DNA of 18,543 nt from a bacterium Ga0077546 (GCA_001464165.1 LNEX01000470.1:1-18543); one strand, 5' to 3'; counted from the first letter of the stretch, positions 1 to 8,086 are shown. Translations and numbers: made by a program. Notes: generated by a model from the letters alone, not told the origin.

Positions 1-2757
1 CAGCGCGCTTACGCAGCAGATAAGAAAAATCCTCATGCAAACTTAGCTAAAGATATTGAAGTGCATCTGTCAAAAGCTGACGCTGAGAACCTTAAAGTTA
101 CTATTGAAAATCCAGAAAGTAAATTCGCTAGGTTAGAAACTGCAGCAAGTCGAATTAAAGATGCTCATCCTAACAGCAGCGAGATTGCCGCGGCCACACG
201 CGACCTGCGCCAGCAACTATCAATTTTGAATAGCGTAGAAATTGATGCAGCCAACCAAGAATCTCTTGCTAAAAACGGCAAGTCGTTAGCTCAGACATTT
301 CTTGCCATTCCTAGTCTGCACCAGGCCGACAAAATCGCTATTCACATACTTCTCAAAGGCAGCGACGAAAGAGCTAAGATGCCTCAGCTTAATGCTCAAA
401 TGGCTGTTGAGGCAGTCAAAGCGAAAGATCTCGATATGCTTAGAGAGGGCCTGGGTAATAGTCCAGAGGCTCGTCAGATCTTCAGTGAGCGAGGCCAACT
501 CAAACTTCTTGCAGCAGCTTTCTCTGATAAAGATCTAAAAATTGCTCAAGATATTGCCGTCCATGGCGAGACCCAAATCAGTACTCTAGTAGAGTTGAAT
601 AAAGGGCTTTTTGGCTGCGATAAAGATGGTGTCAGTCAAGCAATTAGAACTCTGAGCAGCGAGCAGAGCAAAGGCCTAATTCGTGGTCATGAACTAACAA
701 ATCTCAAGACCTCACCTGCCAATGCTACCAAAGCAGACATTGAAGCAATAGAGGCCTATCGAGCATTCAAACAGGCAATTGATGCAAACTTTAGCAAGGC
801 TGACGCTGAAGAATTGAAAGCTTTAGCGATTAAGACCTTTGAAGCAGCCAAAATAGCCGGAGGCGCAACGCGCTCACGTGAGAGAACCAATATCAATGAG
901 CAAATCGGTCTACTAAGAGCAGCTATTGTCAGCGATAAATCATTGACCAGAGTCCAAATAGACGATATCAAAGAAACTCTTGGTCAGGTAAAGGCGCAAG
1001 ATCGCGGCACTCTACACGACCTTTATGCAGAGCGCTATGGCGACAACCTCACTGATATTCTGGCCAAGATTCCCAAAGAAGAGCAAGCATCAGTGGCTGG
1101 CTTACTGCAAAGCAGTCAGCAAAGCCGTGCCGAACAAATTGAACAACTTGGACAACAGCGCAAACAAAGCGAATCTGGCTTGCTTGGCAGTGTTGATTTT
1201 GCCGATCGCTACACGGCCATTCAAAACAACGATACTTTTCGCAAAGCAAGTGAAACAGCTAGCTCGAAATTTCAAAACGTAGCAGCAGAAAAGGAACAGC
1301 GACTCTTCAATAATGCTTCGGAATCTTACAGTCAATGGCAAAATGAGAAGGCCGACAAAGCTAATCTCATTACAGACGGTGCCATAATCGGCGGCTCTCT
1401 ACTACTCAGCGGTGGTCTCAGTGCACCAGTGGTTTTTGGAGCAGCAGCGGTCGGTGGCAGCATCAAAGTAGTGGGCAGCAAGACCCTAATTGGTGACAGT
1501 TACGGCAGCACAGAACAATTGGCTATCGACTTTTCTAGAGGCTCACTCAATACCGTATTTAACACCATTGGTCCAGCCCAAGCAGCTCGATTTCTAAAAT
1601 TAGGCGGCAATGTTTCTCATGAAGCGGGCCAAGTGGTTATCGCCAAATCTGCCGAAGAGTTAGGTAAGCAAGCTGTCTTCAAGAGAGTAGCAACTGAACA
1701 GAGCCTTATACTTGGTTCTGCCTATGTCGGTGGTGCCGGAAGCGGTACTGTTGAAAGCTTGGCCCGCTGGGATGGAGCTAAAAGCAATGAAGACAATATC
1801 AAGCGAACTTTTAGAGTGGCCAATGAAACCGGTATAGCCTCTGGCATCGGTGCCTTAGCATTGGGCGGTTTGATTCACACGGGCTCGCGCTTTTTTAAAA
1901 GTTCGGAAAACTCGCTAGGTTATTACACTGGCAAAACCCCGGCCGGAACTAGGGTAGATGTAGGCGTTAGACCAGAGCCAGGTGGTAAACCAGAAGTAGT
2001 CTCAGCTGCAGCTCCACAGGCTGCGAATAGTCACGTTATTGATAGACCATCAGTTAATGAGACAATCGCCGTGAGAGGACCTGGGACCGACAGTGTTCCG
2101 GAGTTGGGAAGAGGCAATCCAGCGAGAGAATGGCCTGAGAAGACTATTACAAGAACGAAAGCAGCCGACGGCAAAGTAACCTACTTTGATAGTGCCAATG
2201 ACAGAACTATAACTTTCAATCAACGTGGAAGGCTGATACATGCTAAAGAAGGAGAATTCGAACGCTCCTTCTCTTACAGTCTAGATGGCAGACTCAAATC
2301 AATTGCGCAAGAAAACGTTGTAATTTCGAGAGAGGGAAAGAATAGCTGGATACTCCGACAAACAAATAGCGATGGAACAATAGCTAGCGAACGACAACTA
2401 GACGGAAATTTTACTGTCAATAAGAGCGGTTCATTTACATTCACTGGACTTGATGGTCAGCCAGTTACAACAAAGATAGATAGTACTTACTTCCAGACCA
2501 GGCTAGGACGAAACGAATATTTAACAGCCAACTTAGAGCACCAAATGAAGCAACTCTCTAGGTTTGCAAAAGATTCATTCCCCGAAGAGGCTCGTCTCAC
2601 AAGATTTAACCAGTTCCTCAACGAGTTCGAGCAGTCACGTTTGATTCGCAGCATATCAGATGAACAGAAGGCCCTGTTCACGCTTCACTTAAATAGACTA
2701 CTCAAACCAAGTCGAACTGCAGGCCGAACAGATAGTGTGGCATGCTGCCCACCCTAA
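1..2757 (+). CDS. large effector-like protein, N-terminal part (5' partial, frameshifted at 3' end)
   Basis: The frame is open from base 1, so the gene begins outside the window; the GTG at 61 is only an internal codon. About 918 residues are visible. The first ~450 are Ala/Glu/Lys/Gln-rich helical sequence with a loose internal repeat (HLSKADAENLK early, NFSKADAEELKAL near residue 260). Residues ~458-490 and ~612-625 are Gly/Ala-rich hydrophobic stretches that could insert in a membrane. Residues ~715-830 are short beta-type repeats (DGKVTYFDSANDR, YSLDGRLKSI, TGLDGQPVTTK) resembling Rhs/YD-type repeats. The last residues (after LNRLL, ending CCPP) look out of frame: the +1 frame here continues directly into the downstream papain-like domain. 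Most likely one ancestral gene split by a one-base shift at about 2690-2735. Function is unknown; architecture suggests a large surface or secreted effector. Confidence 0.8.
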   Translation, partial: QRAYAADKKNPHANLAKDIEVHLSKADAENLKVTIENPESKFARLETAASRIKDAHPNSSEIAAATRDLRQQLSILNSVEIDAANQESLAKNGKSLAQTFLAIPSLHQADKIAIHILLKGSDERAKMPQLNAQMAVEAVKAKDLDMLREGLGNSPEARQIFSERGQLKLLAAAFSDKDLKIAQDIAVHGETQISTLVELNKGLFGCDKDGVSQAIRTLSSEQSKGLIRGHELTNLKTSPANATKADIEAIEAYRAFKQAIDANFSKADAEELKALAIKTFEAAKIAGGATRSRERTNINEQIGLLRAAIVSDKSLTRVQIDDIKETLGQVKAQDRGTLHDLYAERYGDNLTDILAKIPKEEQASVAGLLQSSQQSRAEQIEQLGQQRKQSESGLLGSVDFADRYTAIQNNDTFRKASETASSKFQNVAAEKEQRLFNNASESYSQWQNEKADKANLITDGAIIGGSLLLSGGLSAPVVFGAAAVGGSIKVVGSKTLIGDSYGSTEQLAIDFSRGSLNTVFNTIGPAQAARFLKLGGNVSHEAGQVVIAKSAEELGKQAVFKRVATEQSLILGSAYVGGAGSGTVESLARWDGAKSNEDNIKRTFRVANETGIASGIGALALGGLIHTGSRFFKSSENSLGYYTGKTPAGTRVDVGVRPEPGGKPEVVSAAAPQAANSHVIDRPSVNETIAVRGPGTDSVPELGRGNPAREWPEKTITRTKAADGKVTYFDSANDRTITFNQRGRLIHAKEGEFERSFSYSLDGRLKSIAQENVVISREGKNSWILRQTNSDGTIASERQLDGNFTVNKSGSFTFTGLDGQPVTTKIDSTYFQTRLGRNEYLTANLEHQMKQLSRFAKDSFPEEARLTRFNQFLNEFEQSRLIRSISDEQKALFTLHLNRLLKPSRTAGRTDSVACCPP

Positions 2758-3955
2758 TACGGTCGATCAAGGCGCACATCAAACTTGCAACGTTACGACT
2801 CTAGAAGTTCGAAACTATTCACGGGATCCAGAAAGAAATGCTCAACTAATTGCTGATATAGCCACTAAAGGCAAATTCGTTACAGCTGGTGGTACTAGAA
2901 TCGATATGACCAAACTAGATTTTGGTTTAAGACCTGACAATGAAGCTCTGCGTGCTCTGAAGCTACAAAACGGTGGCAAAAGTGAAGCCCTAAAAGAAGA
3001 CGGCGCTCGAGATTGGTCTAGCCAGATTATTCAAACAGCTATGGTCAACGCCCATTGGCAGGGCGAGTCGCATTTCATTCTAAATGGTCAAAAGAAGCTT
3101 TTTTATGAGGTCACTTATGATCGGCAAGGAAAAATTATAGTCAATACTAATAGCTCGGCAGAAGAGGTACTACTGTTCGACAAAGAAGGAAATTCCTTCA
3201 AAAGTCGAAACGTTCCAAGGCAAGTATTTGATGCGAGAGGCCAAGCCATTGAAAATTTTGATAGAAGTAAAGTCGTACAGAATCTATCCGGAAATTCTCA
3301 GCTCATTGACGACCAGTCGCAAGTGGTAAAGCTATACGACAGTCTTGGCAATCGCTTAAGTCAAGTCAGTCCCGGCACAAATGGTTATGATGCCGAGGGT
3401 AACTTGATATTTAGAGCAACCAAGCCAGGAAATAGCGAAATCAAATACGATCTAGTTACCTCTCAAGCATTTCAAACGGAAGGCGTTTTCTACAATACTG
3501 GTGGTCAATGGGTAACATTGATTGGCCATGACGGCAGTCGATTGAACGGTCCAGGTATAGCAGATGCAAGGCTTGCCTCGACAAATAGATTAACTAACGG
3601 TCTCGATGAAAGTGGTTATGTCATTAGAGGCAGTAACAGTGCTGCTGAATGGCAAGACATAAGAGAAGTAAGCAATGCAAATGAACTCGGAGATGCCCTC
3701 CTAGAGCTTGAAGAAGCGGGAAATTTGCCGGCGATTTTGAATGTACATACTTCCAACCAACCATTCGCAAAAATTACAGGCAACGATTCTGCAGGTGGTC
3801 AGGATGGTGGCAGTCACGTCATTAACATTCACAAATTCAATCCCAAAACACGTATGGTGCAATTCACAAATCAGTGGGGCCCAGAACATGACTATCTGGG
3901 TGAAGGTTTCTCGATCGATGAACTTTTCGAAACTACGAAAAACCCTGGACAATAG
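2735..3955 (+). CDS. papain-like cysteine peptidase domain protein (C-terminal part of the split large protein)
   Basis: The first candidate start is GTG 2735 with no convincing ribosome site, and the frame is open back to about 2690, reading VELQAEQIVWHAAHPNT without a start. This fits the continuation of the upstream gene after a one-base shift. Numbering from 2735, residues 11-18 read DQGAHQTC. Gln12 and Cys18 are six apart, the spacing of papain's oxyanion Gln19 and nucleophile Cys25. Near the end GGSHVINI supplies His361 and FTNQWG supplies Asn379, like papain's His and the Asn of its NSWG. Between them lies a ~200-residue insert with YD/Rhs-like repeats (YDRQGKI, FDKEGNSF, YDSLGNRL, YDAEGNLI). 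The catalytic set is complete, so an active peptidase or transferase of papain fold is plausible. Substrate unknown. The next gene starts 34 bp downstream on the same strand. Confidence 0.8.
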   Translation: MWHAAHPNTVDQGAHQTCNVTTLEVRNYSRDPERNAQLIADIATKGKFVTAGGTRIDMTKLDFGLRPDNEALRALKLQNGGKSEALKEDGARDWSSQIIQTAMVNAHWQGESHFILNGQKKLFYEVTYDRQGKIIVNTNSSAEEVLLFDKEGNSFKSRNVPRQVFDARGQAIENFDRSKVVQNLSGNSQLIDDQSQVVKLYDSLGNRLSQVSPGTNGYDAEGNLIFRATKPGNSEIKYDLVTSQAFQTEGVFYNTGGQWVTLIGHDGSRLNGPGIADARLASTNRLTNGLDESGYVIRGSNSAAEWQDIREVSNANELGDALLELEEAGNLPAILNVHTSNQPFAKITGNDSAGGQDGGSHVINIHKFNPKTRMVQFTNQWGPEHDYLGEGFSIDELFETTKNPGQ

Positions 3956-3988
3956 CGGTCGGCAAGGTATAAAGCGGTATTAGTCACC

Positions 3989-4504
3989 ATGAAATTCGAA
4001 CTCAAAAATGAATGTCAGATTGATTCAATGCAACTCCCAGAAAACTGGGGGGAAACTAAGTCAGCAAAAACTTCAGCAAATGACCAGCTACGAGAATTTG
4101 TAAGCGGCGCCAATGAAGATGTGAAGCTTTGCTTCTACTATAGAGGAAAAACTATTGCAGCAGGTGCAGCCAGAGACTTTCATGGCGTTTTGCAAGAGCC
4201 AGATCACATACTTACTGAAGAAGAAATTGAATCCCTTTCGATCGTGCTTAGAAATGCAGCTTACGCCGAGAGTTTTTCTAGAAGCTCTATTAAGACTCAA
4301 ACTATTAAAGGCAAAAGAGTTTTGATAGTTGAAGGAATCTGGCGAGTAAACCAAATCTTCGATCTAAGCATTTTCATCGACAGCGACAATACTGGCTCGG
4401 TGGTTCAAGAAATTCATTTCTTCGCGCCAGCGCTAAACCATGCCAATTATTTGAAAGAGGCGCATGAAGCAATTGAATCAATTACATGGAAGAGTGACAA
4501 CTGA
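3989..4504 (+). CDS. conserved-style hypothetical protein, possible immunity or chaperone partner
   Basis: 171 aa, starting at ATG 3989, 33 bp after the papain-like gene; no strong ribosome site is visible. No signal peptide or membrane segment. It has an alternating alpha/beta pattern and ends AHEAIESITWKSDN, reminiscent of small DcrB/PsbP-like or secretion-partner proteins that close with a helix and a final strand, but I cannot assign it to a family. A small soluble protein directly after a large effector-like gene fits an immunity or folding partner; this is context only. Its TGA overlaps the GAGG ribosome site of the next gene, so the two are probably co-transcribed and coupled. Confidence 0.75.
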   Translation: MKFELKNECQIDSMQLPENWGETKSAKTSANDQLREFVSGANEDVKLCFYYRGKTIAAGAARDFHGVLQEPDHILTEEEIESLSIVLRNAAYAESFSRSSIKTQTIKGKRVLIVEGIWRVNQIFDLSIFIDSDNTGSVVQEIHFFAPALNHANYLKEAHEAIESITWKSDN

Positions 4505-4506
4505 GG
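4503..4506 (+). promoter_or_regulatory. ribosome binding site GAGG setting the start at 4515
   Basis: GAGG lies eight bases before ATG 4515 and overlaps the TGA (4502-4504) of the 171-aa gene. This favours 4515 over the upstream in-frame ATG 4464 and suggests translational coupling. Confidence 0.6.
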
Positions 4507-4514
4507 CTAATGGA

Positions 4515-5513
4515 ATGAGCGATAGAACAGGAACTAGACAAGATGCATCGGTAGGCAAATTGAATTCGCTCACCGATGGTGGTTCTGAAAATAGCAGTCA
4601 CGATAACGCACTGCGGCGCGAGCTGCACTCAATATCTTCTATCGGAACCAATCAAAACGACGTCGCTGTCAAGAGAAAAACACAAGCACTGGACGCGGCA
4701 CCGTCTTTGCCGCGGTTGTCGATAGAGGGCAGAGAAGCAAAAGTAGCTCCAGAATCGTCTGCGGAGGTACTGGAGCAAACCAGTAAACTGCTCAAAAACT
4801 ATTTGCTCAGTGACGATATTTTGTCTAGGCAATATAGCATTCGATGGCAAGATCGCTTCCTCTTTAACGGAGCCGATGAAACGAACACCATCAATGTAAA
4901 TGCTAGCGCTAAAGACAGTCAGAGCAAAAATGTTAGAGCAACTAGGCCTTCTACAACAGACATAACCGGACAAGAGCCACTAGTGGTTCCGTCACCGGAA
5001 GAGCTTAGAATGGTGGTCGGCTCAGAGAAGGAAGACGAATACCGCCGCGCCTTTCAGCTGCTTGCAAGCTTCCAGAATAGTGTCAACCAAAATATAGCTA
5101 GCCCTTGTATACAAAGATTTGCAGACCAGCTCGACCAAGTTGAGCGCGACATGCCAAAGGAAAGATTCAACGCTCTGGAGGAAGAGCGCAAAAAGTATGG
5201 TTTAGAGCTTGATGTCTTCAATAAATTGGTGCAAGAGTATATAGCCCGCGAGGAAGCACCTCTCAGCAATTTGCTATATATTTTGCCACCGGAGCTACCA
5301 GTTAGGGGTAAGGAGATGCAGGAATTTGACCGCACAGTAAAAAGTGTTGCTGGTGGTGTTGCCACTGAAATGAAAGAAGATGTTGCAGCCGGGGTAGCTA
5401 ACTTAACTAAAAAGGACGGTGCGCTAATTTCTGCGGAACAGTTAGTGCAGGATTATTATGAGCGCCTAGAGATGCTTGTGACAGGTTCTGATCAGCCGGA
5501 GAATTGGGTGTAG
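4515..5513 (+). CDS. hypothetical protein, low-complexity N-terminus and helical C-terminus
   Basis: The start is ATG 4515 (MSDRTGTRQDAS) because GAGG at 4503-4506 sits eight bases upstream; an earlier in-frame ATG at 4464 lies inside the previous gene and lacks such a site. 332 aa. Residues ~1-75 are Ser/Asn/Asp-rich and probably disordered. Residues ~170-330 are charged and helical (for example ALEEERKKYGLELDVFNKL) and may form coiled coils or a helical bundle. No signal peptide, membrane segment or catalytic motif is seen and no family was recognised. It is the last gene of the plus-strand group with the papain-like protein and converges with the 92-aa gene, leaving about 50 bp between their stops. 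Confidence 0.75.
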   Translation: MSDRTGTRQDASVGKLNSLTDGGSENSSHDNALRRELHSISSIGTNQNDVAVKRKTQALDAAPSLPRLSIEGREAKVAPESSAEVLEQTSKLLKNYLLSDDILSRQYSIRWQDRFLFNGADETNTINVNASAKDSQSKNVRATRPSTTDITGQEPLVVPSPEELRMVVGSEKEDEYRRAFQLLASFQNSVNQNIASPCIQRFADQLDQVERDMPKERFNALEEERKKYGLELDVFNKLVQEYIAREEAPLSNLLYILPPELPVRGKEMQEFDRTVKSVAGGVATEMKEDVAAGVANLTKKDGALISAEQLVQDYYERLEMLVTGSDQPENWV

Positions 5514-5563
5514 TGAACAATGAAGGTAAAGCACCGCGAGACCTAAACTGTTTTTCGACCGCT

Positions 5564-5842
5564 CTAAAAGATGCCGTTGCTTGCCTTAAGATCTTTCACC
5601 CAGCTTTGATAGAGCTTATCAGTGACCGGCTCGCTAGAAGTGATACCAAATAATGCTTCGTTTAATGCCAATTTAGGATTGAAAGAGACAGAACTTCTTT
5701 CAGAATAGTAATTGCTCAATTCAATAGCACTATTATCTAAGTAATTCGAAACAGCGGCTGCGGAAAAGCGCTGTACAGAAAGAGCTGCTCTATTGGCATA
5801 GTCTTCATAGCTAGTTTCTTCGTAGTTAGTTGAGTTTGACAT
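5564..5842 (-). CDS. small Ser/Tyr/Asn-rich hypothetical protein
   Basis: 92 aa, from ATG 5842. GGAG at 5853-5850 (minus strand) lies seven bases upstream, a good ribosome site. The N-terminus is polar (MSNSTNYEETSYEDYANRA), followed by two probable amphipathic helices and a C-terminal helix (KLYQSWVKDLK). No signal peptide, membrane segment, Cys or catalytic motif. Not recognised. A large inverted-repeat region and a perfect 9-bp hairpin lie immediately upstream (5863-6066) and may be its regulatory leader. It is downstream of, and co-oriented with, the CHAP-like gene, with a 432-bp gap that makes separate transcription likely. Confidence 0.7.
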   Translation of the reverse strand: MSNSTNYEETSYEDYANRAALSVQRFSAAAVSNYLDNSAIELSNYYSERSSVSFNPKLALNEALFGITSSEPVTDKLYQSWVKDLKASNGIF

Positions 5843-5862
5843 TTCATTACTCCATAAGTTGA

Positions 5863-5884
5863 GACGCTTTTGGGGAAAAGCGTC
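5863..5884 (-). promoter_or_regulatory. perfect 9-bp hairpin in the leader of the 92-aa gene
   Basis: GACGCTTTT (5863-5871) and AAAAGCGTC (5876-5884) pair perfectly around a four-base loop, ten bases upstream of the GGAG of the 92-aa gene. It could be an mRNA leader stem or an operator. There is no U-run placement typical of a terminator on either strand. Confidence 0.5.
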
Positions 5885-6066
5885 GCCGCCTCTTGCAGGC
5901 AGGCTGTCTCATTGGGGGGGGGATATAGACATTAATGTAAGCGATTAAATGTGACAGATCTATATCTGTTGGGTCTCACCGTGATGCGGTCTTTGCTAGA
6001 TATAGAGACTGTCGCGCCAGGCTATCTCAATTGAATGAGAACACCGCTAGGCTGCCTGCAACGACG
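5881..6066. ncRNA. candidate structured RNA with nested long-range stems
   Basis: No ORF is credible here, but the sequence pairs with itself at several nested levels. The closing stem is TTGCAGGCAG (5893-5902) with CTGCCTGCAA (6052-6061), 10 perfect bp. The outer extension is CGTCG (5881-5885) with CGACG (6062-6066), leaving a 7-base bulge. The next stem is TCTCATT (5907-5913) with AATGAGA (6034-6040). The inner stem is GACAG-A-TCTATATC (5953-5966) with GATATAGA-GA-CTGTC (5999-6013), 13 bp with one small internal loop. The apical hairpin is ACCG-TGATG-CGGT. An asymmetric unpaired region lies between the second and inner stems. This rod with a central bubble is reminiscent of 6S RNA, but no sequence homology was tested. 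The strand is undetermined; on the minus strand it would be the 5' leader of the 92-aa gene. Confidence 0.45.
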
Positions 6067-6274
6067 ACCGCTCAGTGTGTAGACTTCGCCATGGCTTTGA
6101 CGGTCTCTAGAGCTTTCTGAAACTGTTTGTCTGCAGAGGAGAGTTGATTTCACTTAACCCAGATTTCTGGAGTCAAGTTTTGCACTGATTTTATGACCAT
6201 TCCATATCCGCCTGGGGGATGTCCCAAGGCTAGAAAGTTCTAGAGTGGAAGAATTATAAATTAGCCCTCTAGAG
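6067..6274. other. noncoding stretch downstream of the CHAP-like gene
   Basis: No gene seen. The 10-mer CTCTAGAGCT occurs twice in direct orientation (6105-6114 and 6267-6276, the latter overlapping the stop of the CHAP-like gene), and a short inverted repeat CTAGAA-AG-TTCTAG lies near 6231-6244. No clear terminator with a U-run was found. Confidence 0.5.
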
Positions 6275-7644
6275 CTAAGCTGTTGCAGGTTTTTCAGGTG
6301 GTCTTAAGACTTGCAGTTGACTAAAATCGTATCGCGAACTAGTGAAATATCGATCGATAGGATACCGTAAATCGTTCAAAATCATAAGGCGGCCCGATTT
6401 AGGATCTCTACCAACTACCCCAGTGTCACCAATGTTTTCGCAATCACCGCGCTTTGCACGTTCTGCTGCCCACACTTCTTTTGTCCATGGCACGACTACA
6501 ATTTCGCCCACTTTTAGGTTATTCGGGTCGCCTTTAGTATAACCAATCTTTGCTAAATTAGCGGGGAAGTGATTAGCATTACCATAAACAATATGACCGG
6601 TAGCTTCCTCTATAGTCTTGCTAACAGTCCCGGCACACCAACCACCTGTGCCGGTGGGACTAGAATTTTTCCACGCAATGTCAGCTATTTTTTTTCCTGT
6701 CTCGTTAACATAATCACCTGAAGCAGAAGGCACAGAACTTAGAGCTTTTGTTTCAGGAAACTCAGAAGCAATGGTTGGCAATTTCTCTCTCAATCCCTCT
6801 AGCAAAGGATCGTTCGATGCCTTCATCTGTTTCAGTTTATTCATATCAAGCTTGCCGTCGGGGCCTAGCAATTTCGCATAAAGCTCTGGATATAGCTTTT
6901 TGAATTTTTCAAGAGAGGCTGGATCGTTAAACCACTCAGTCACAAGTGCAGACAAATCAACCTTACTATAGTCTGGTGGGCTCGGGTTAGAATAGCCGCC
7001 ATCGCCGCTGTAGCCTGCCCCAGAGTCTGAAGCAGCACCATAGGCGCCACCATCGGCTCCTCCGGACATAGCAGCGTCACCAGACGGCGCAGAACCGCCG
7101 CCACCACCTCCACCGCCGCCAGAGTCTCCTGCGCTAGGCTGTGCAGCATTTGGTACAGGCGTTGCCTTACCCTCTTTTGCTTCTGGTGGAGTTGATGAAG
7201 CAGACTCAGCAAGTGTCACTTCTTTGTTCTTTCCTTTGGCATAGGCTAGAACTTTCTCCAGAGCATCTTGCTGTTGCTTAGTTAAAGTTTCACTTGATCC
7301 AATGTTCTGTTCCACAGAAACAGTGAGATGCTGACTCTCGGCTTTCTTTGGGTCCATATTAAGATTCTGCACAATCGTGCCATCGGCCTTAATCACAAGA
7401 TCAGACTTATCGTCTTTATCGCCGCCGGCAGGTGCCATCTTCACTACTATTTTCTCAGACTTATCAACCGCAGCCTTCATCTCGCTGGTCAAATTGCCTT
7501 TCTCCGCAACCTCGGCCTTAGCGGTGGTGAAGACAAAGCCTGTATCGCTTCACCGTGCAGTGGAGCGGCGTCAGGCGCAGTCGATCTTTGTGTAGTATCA
7601 AGAACCCTAGTGGTTTCAGTTGATCTCGTTGCTTCACGTGTCAT
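6275..7644 (-). CDS. CHAP/NlpC-like C-terminal domain protein with Gly-rich linker, N-terminus frameshifted
   Basis: The main open frame runs 7549-6275; its only near start is a TTG at 7492 without support. A better start is ATG 7644 in another frame (MTREATRSTETTRVL...), with AGGT nine bases upstream; its frame dissolves into LSSPPLRPRLRRKAI while the main frame begins SDTGFVFTTAKAEVAEK. One missing base near 7550 would join them (~456 aa). Counting from TTG 7492: residues 1-118 mixed polar, 119-170 Gly/Ser-rich linker including nine Gly in a row, ~175-245 a helical segment, ~255-395 the catalytic-type domain. GWCAG (Cys286), GNANHFPANL and LKVGEIVVVPW match the Cys helix and the GDxV strand of CHAP/NlpC-P60-type peptidoglycan amidases. 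The usual GHxGxV histidine reads GDTGVVG here, so activity is uncertain. No signal peptide is visible. Confidence 0.7.
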
Positions 7645-7653
7645 CAGTGTGCT

Positions 7654-7657
7654 ACCT
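7654..7657 (-). promoter_or_regulatory. ribosome binding site AGGT supporting the ATG at 7644
   Basis: AGGT on the minus strand, nine bases before ATG 7644. It supports the view that the CHAP-like gene starts here and that the frame break near 7550 is secondary. Confidence 0.4.
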
Positions 7658-8017
7658 GTGTAGTTGTGTTAGAGGGAATTCCATAGCAGCTATTCTCGGA
7701 CTAAATTTGTGACGATTCCATGTCTTTATTCGAAGCCGTTCAATCTAAATACGGCTTGGAACCCACCGCCTACATTAATCTGGCCCAGTTGACATGACTT
7801 CCATCGTGGCCAATAATGACTCTGTCATAGGCCGCGAGAAGGTCTGGTGTAGCAGCAGGAGCTGCCATACCAGCCAATTCGTGGCGGATTCCCGGTAGCA
7901 TAGGTTCGTTGTAATCCTCCGCATAAAAGTGGAGGAAGGTATCTTGGCGCGAATGTAAATGCGCCGCAGAGTTAAGCAATCTCTTTTTAGGCGGTCACAC
8001 ACAGAAAGCTGAATTGT

Positions 8018-8037
8018 TGTTTCGAGCAGTCGAAACA
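8018..8037 (+). repeat. perfect 8-bp inverted repeat upstream of the HAD gene
   Basis: TGTTTCGA (8018-8025) and TCGAAACA (8030-8037) around GCAG, about 62 bp before the HAD start. It may be an operator or an mRNA leader hairpin. A second palindrome, GCAATATTGC, lies at 8054-8063. Confidence 0.55.
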
Positions 8038-8086
8038 GCCTAGGTTTTGCCGCGCAATATTGCTCACTCAAAACTACAACCTTTTC

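Noticed and set aside
4464..4514. Upstream ATG of the 332-aa gene
   Set aside because: Lies within the previous gene with no ribosome site; GAGG supports ATG 4515.
6940..7212. Minus-strand ORF rich in Leu/Gln/Ala inside the CHAP-like gene
   Set aside because: A frame shadow of the low-complexity Gly-rich linker.
7775..8071. 98-codon minus-strand ORF from a TTG
   Set aside because: Overlaps the leader elements of the HAD gene, has Arg/Cys-rich improbable composition and no ribosome site.
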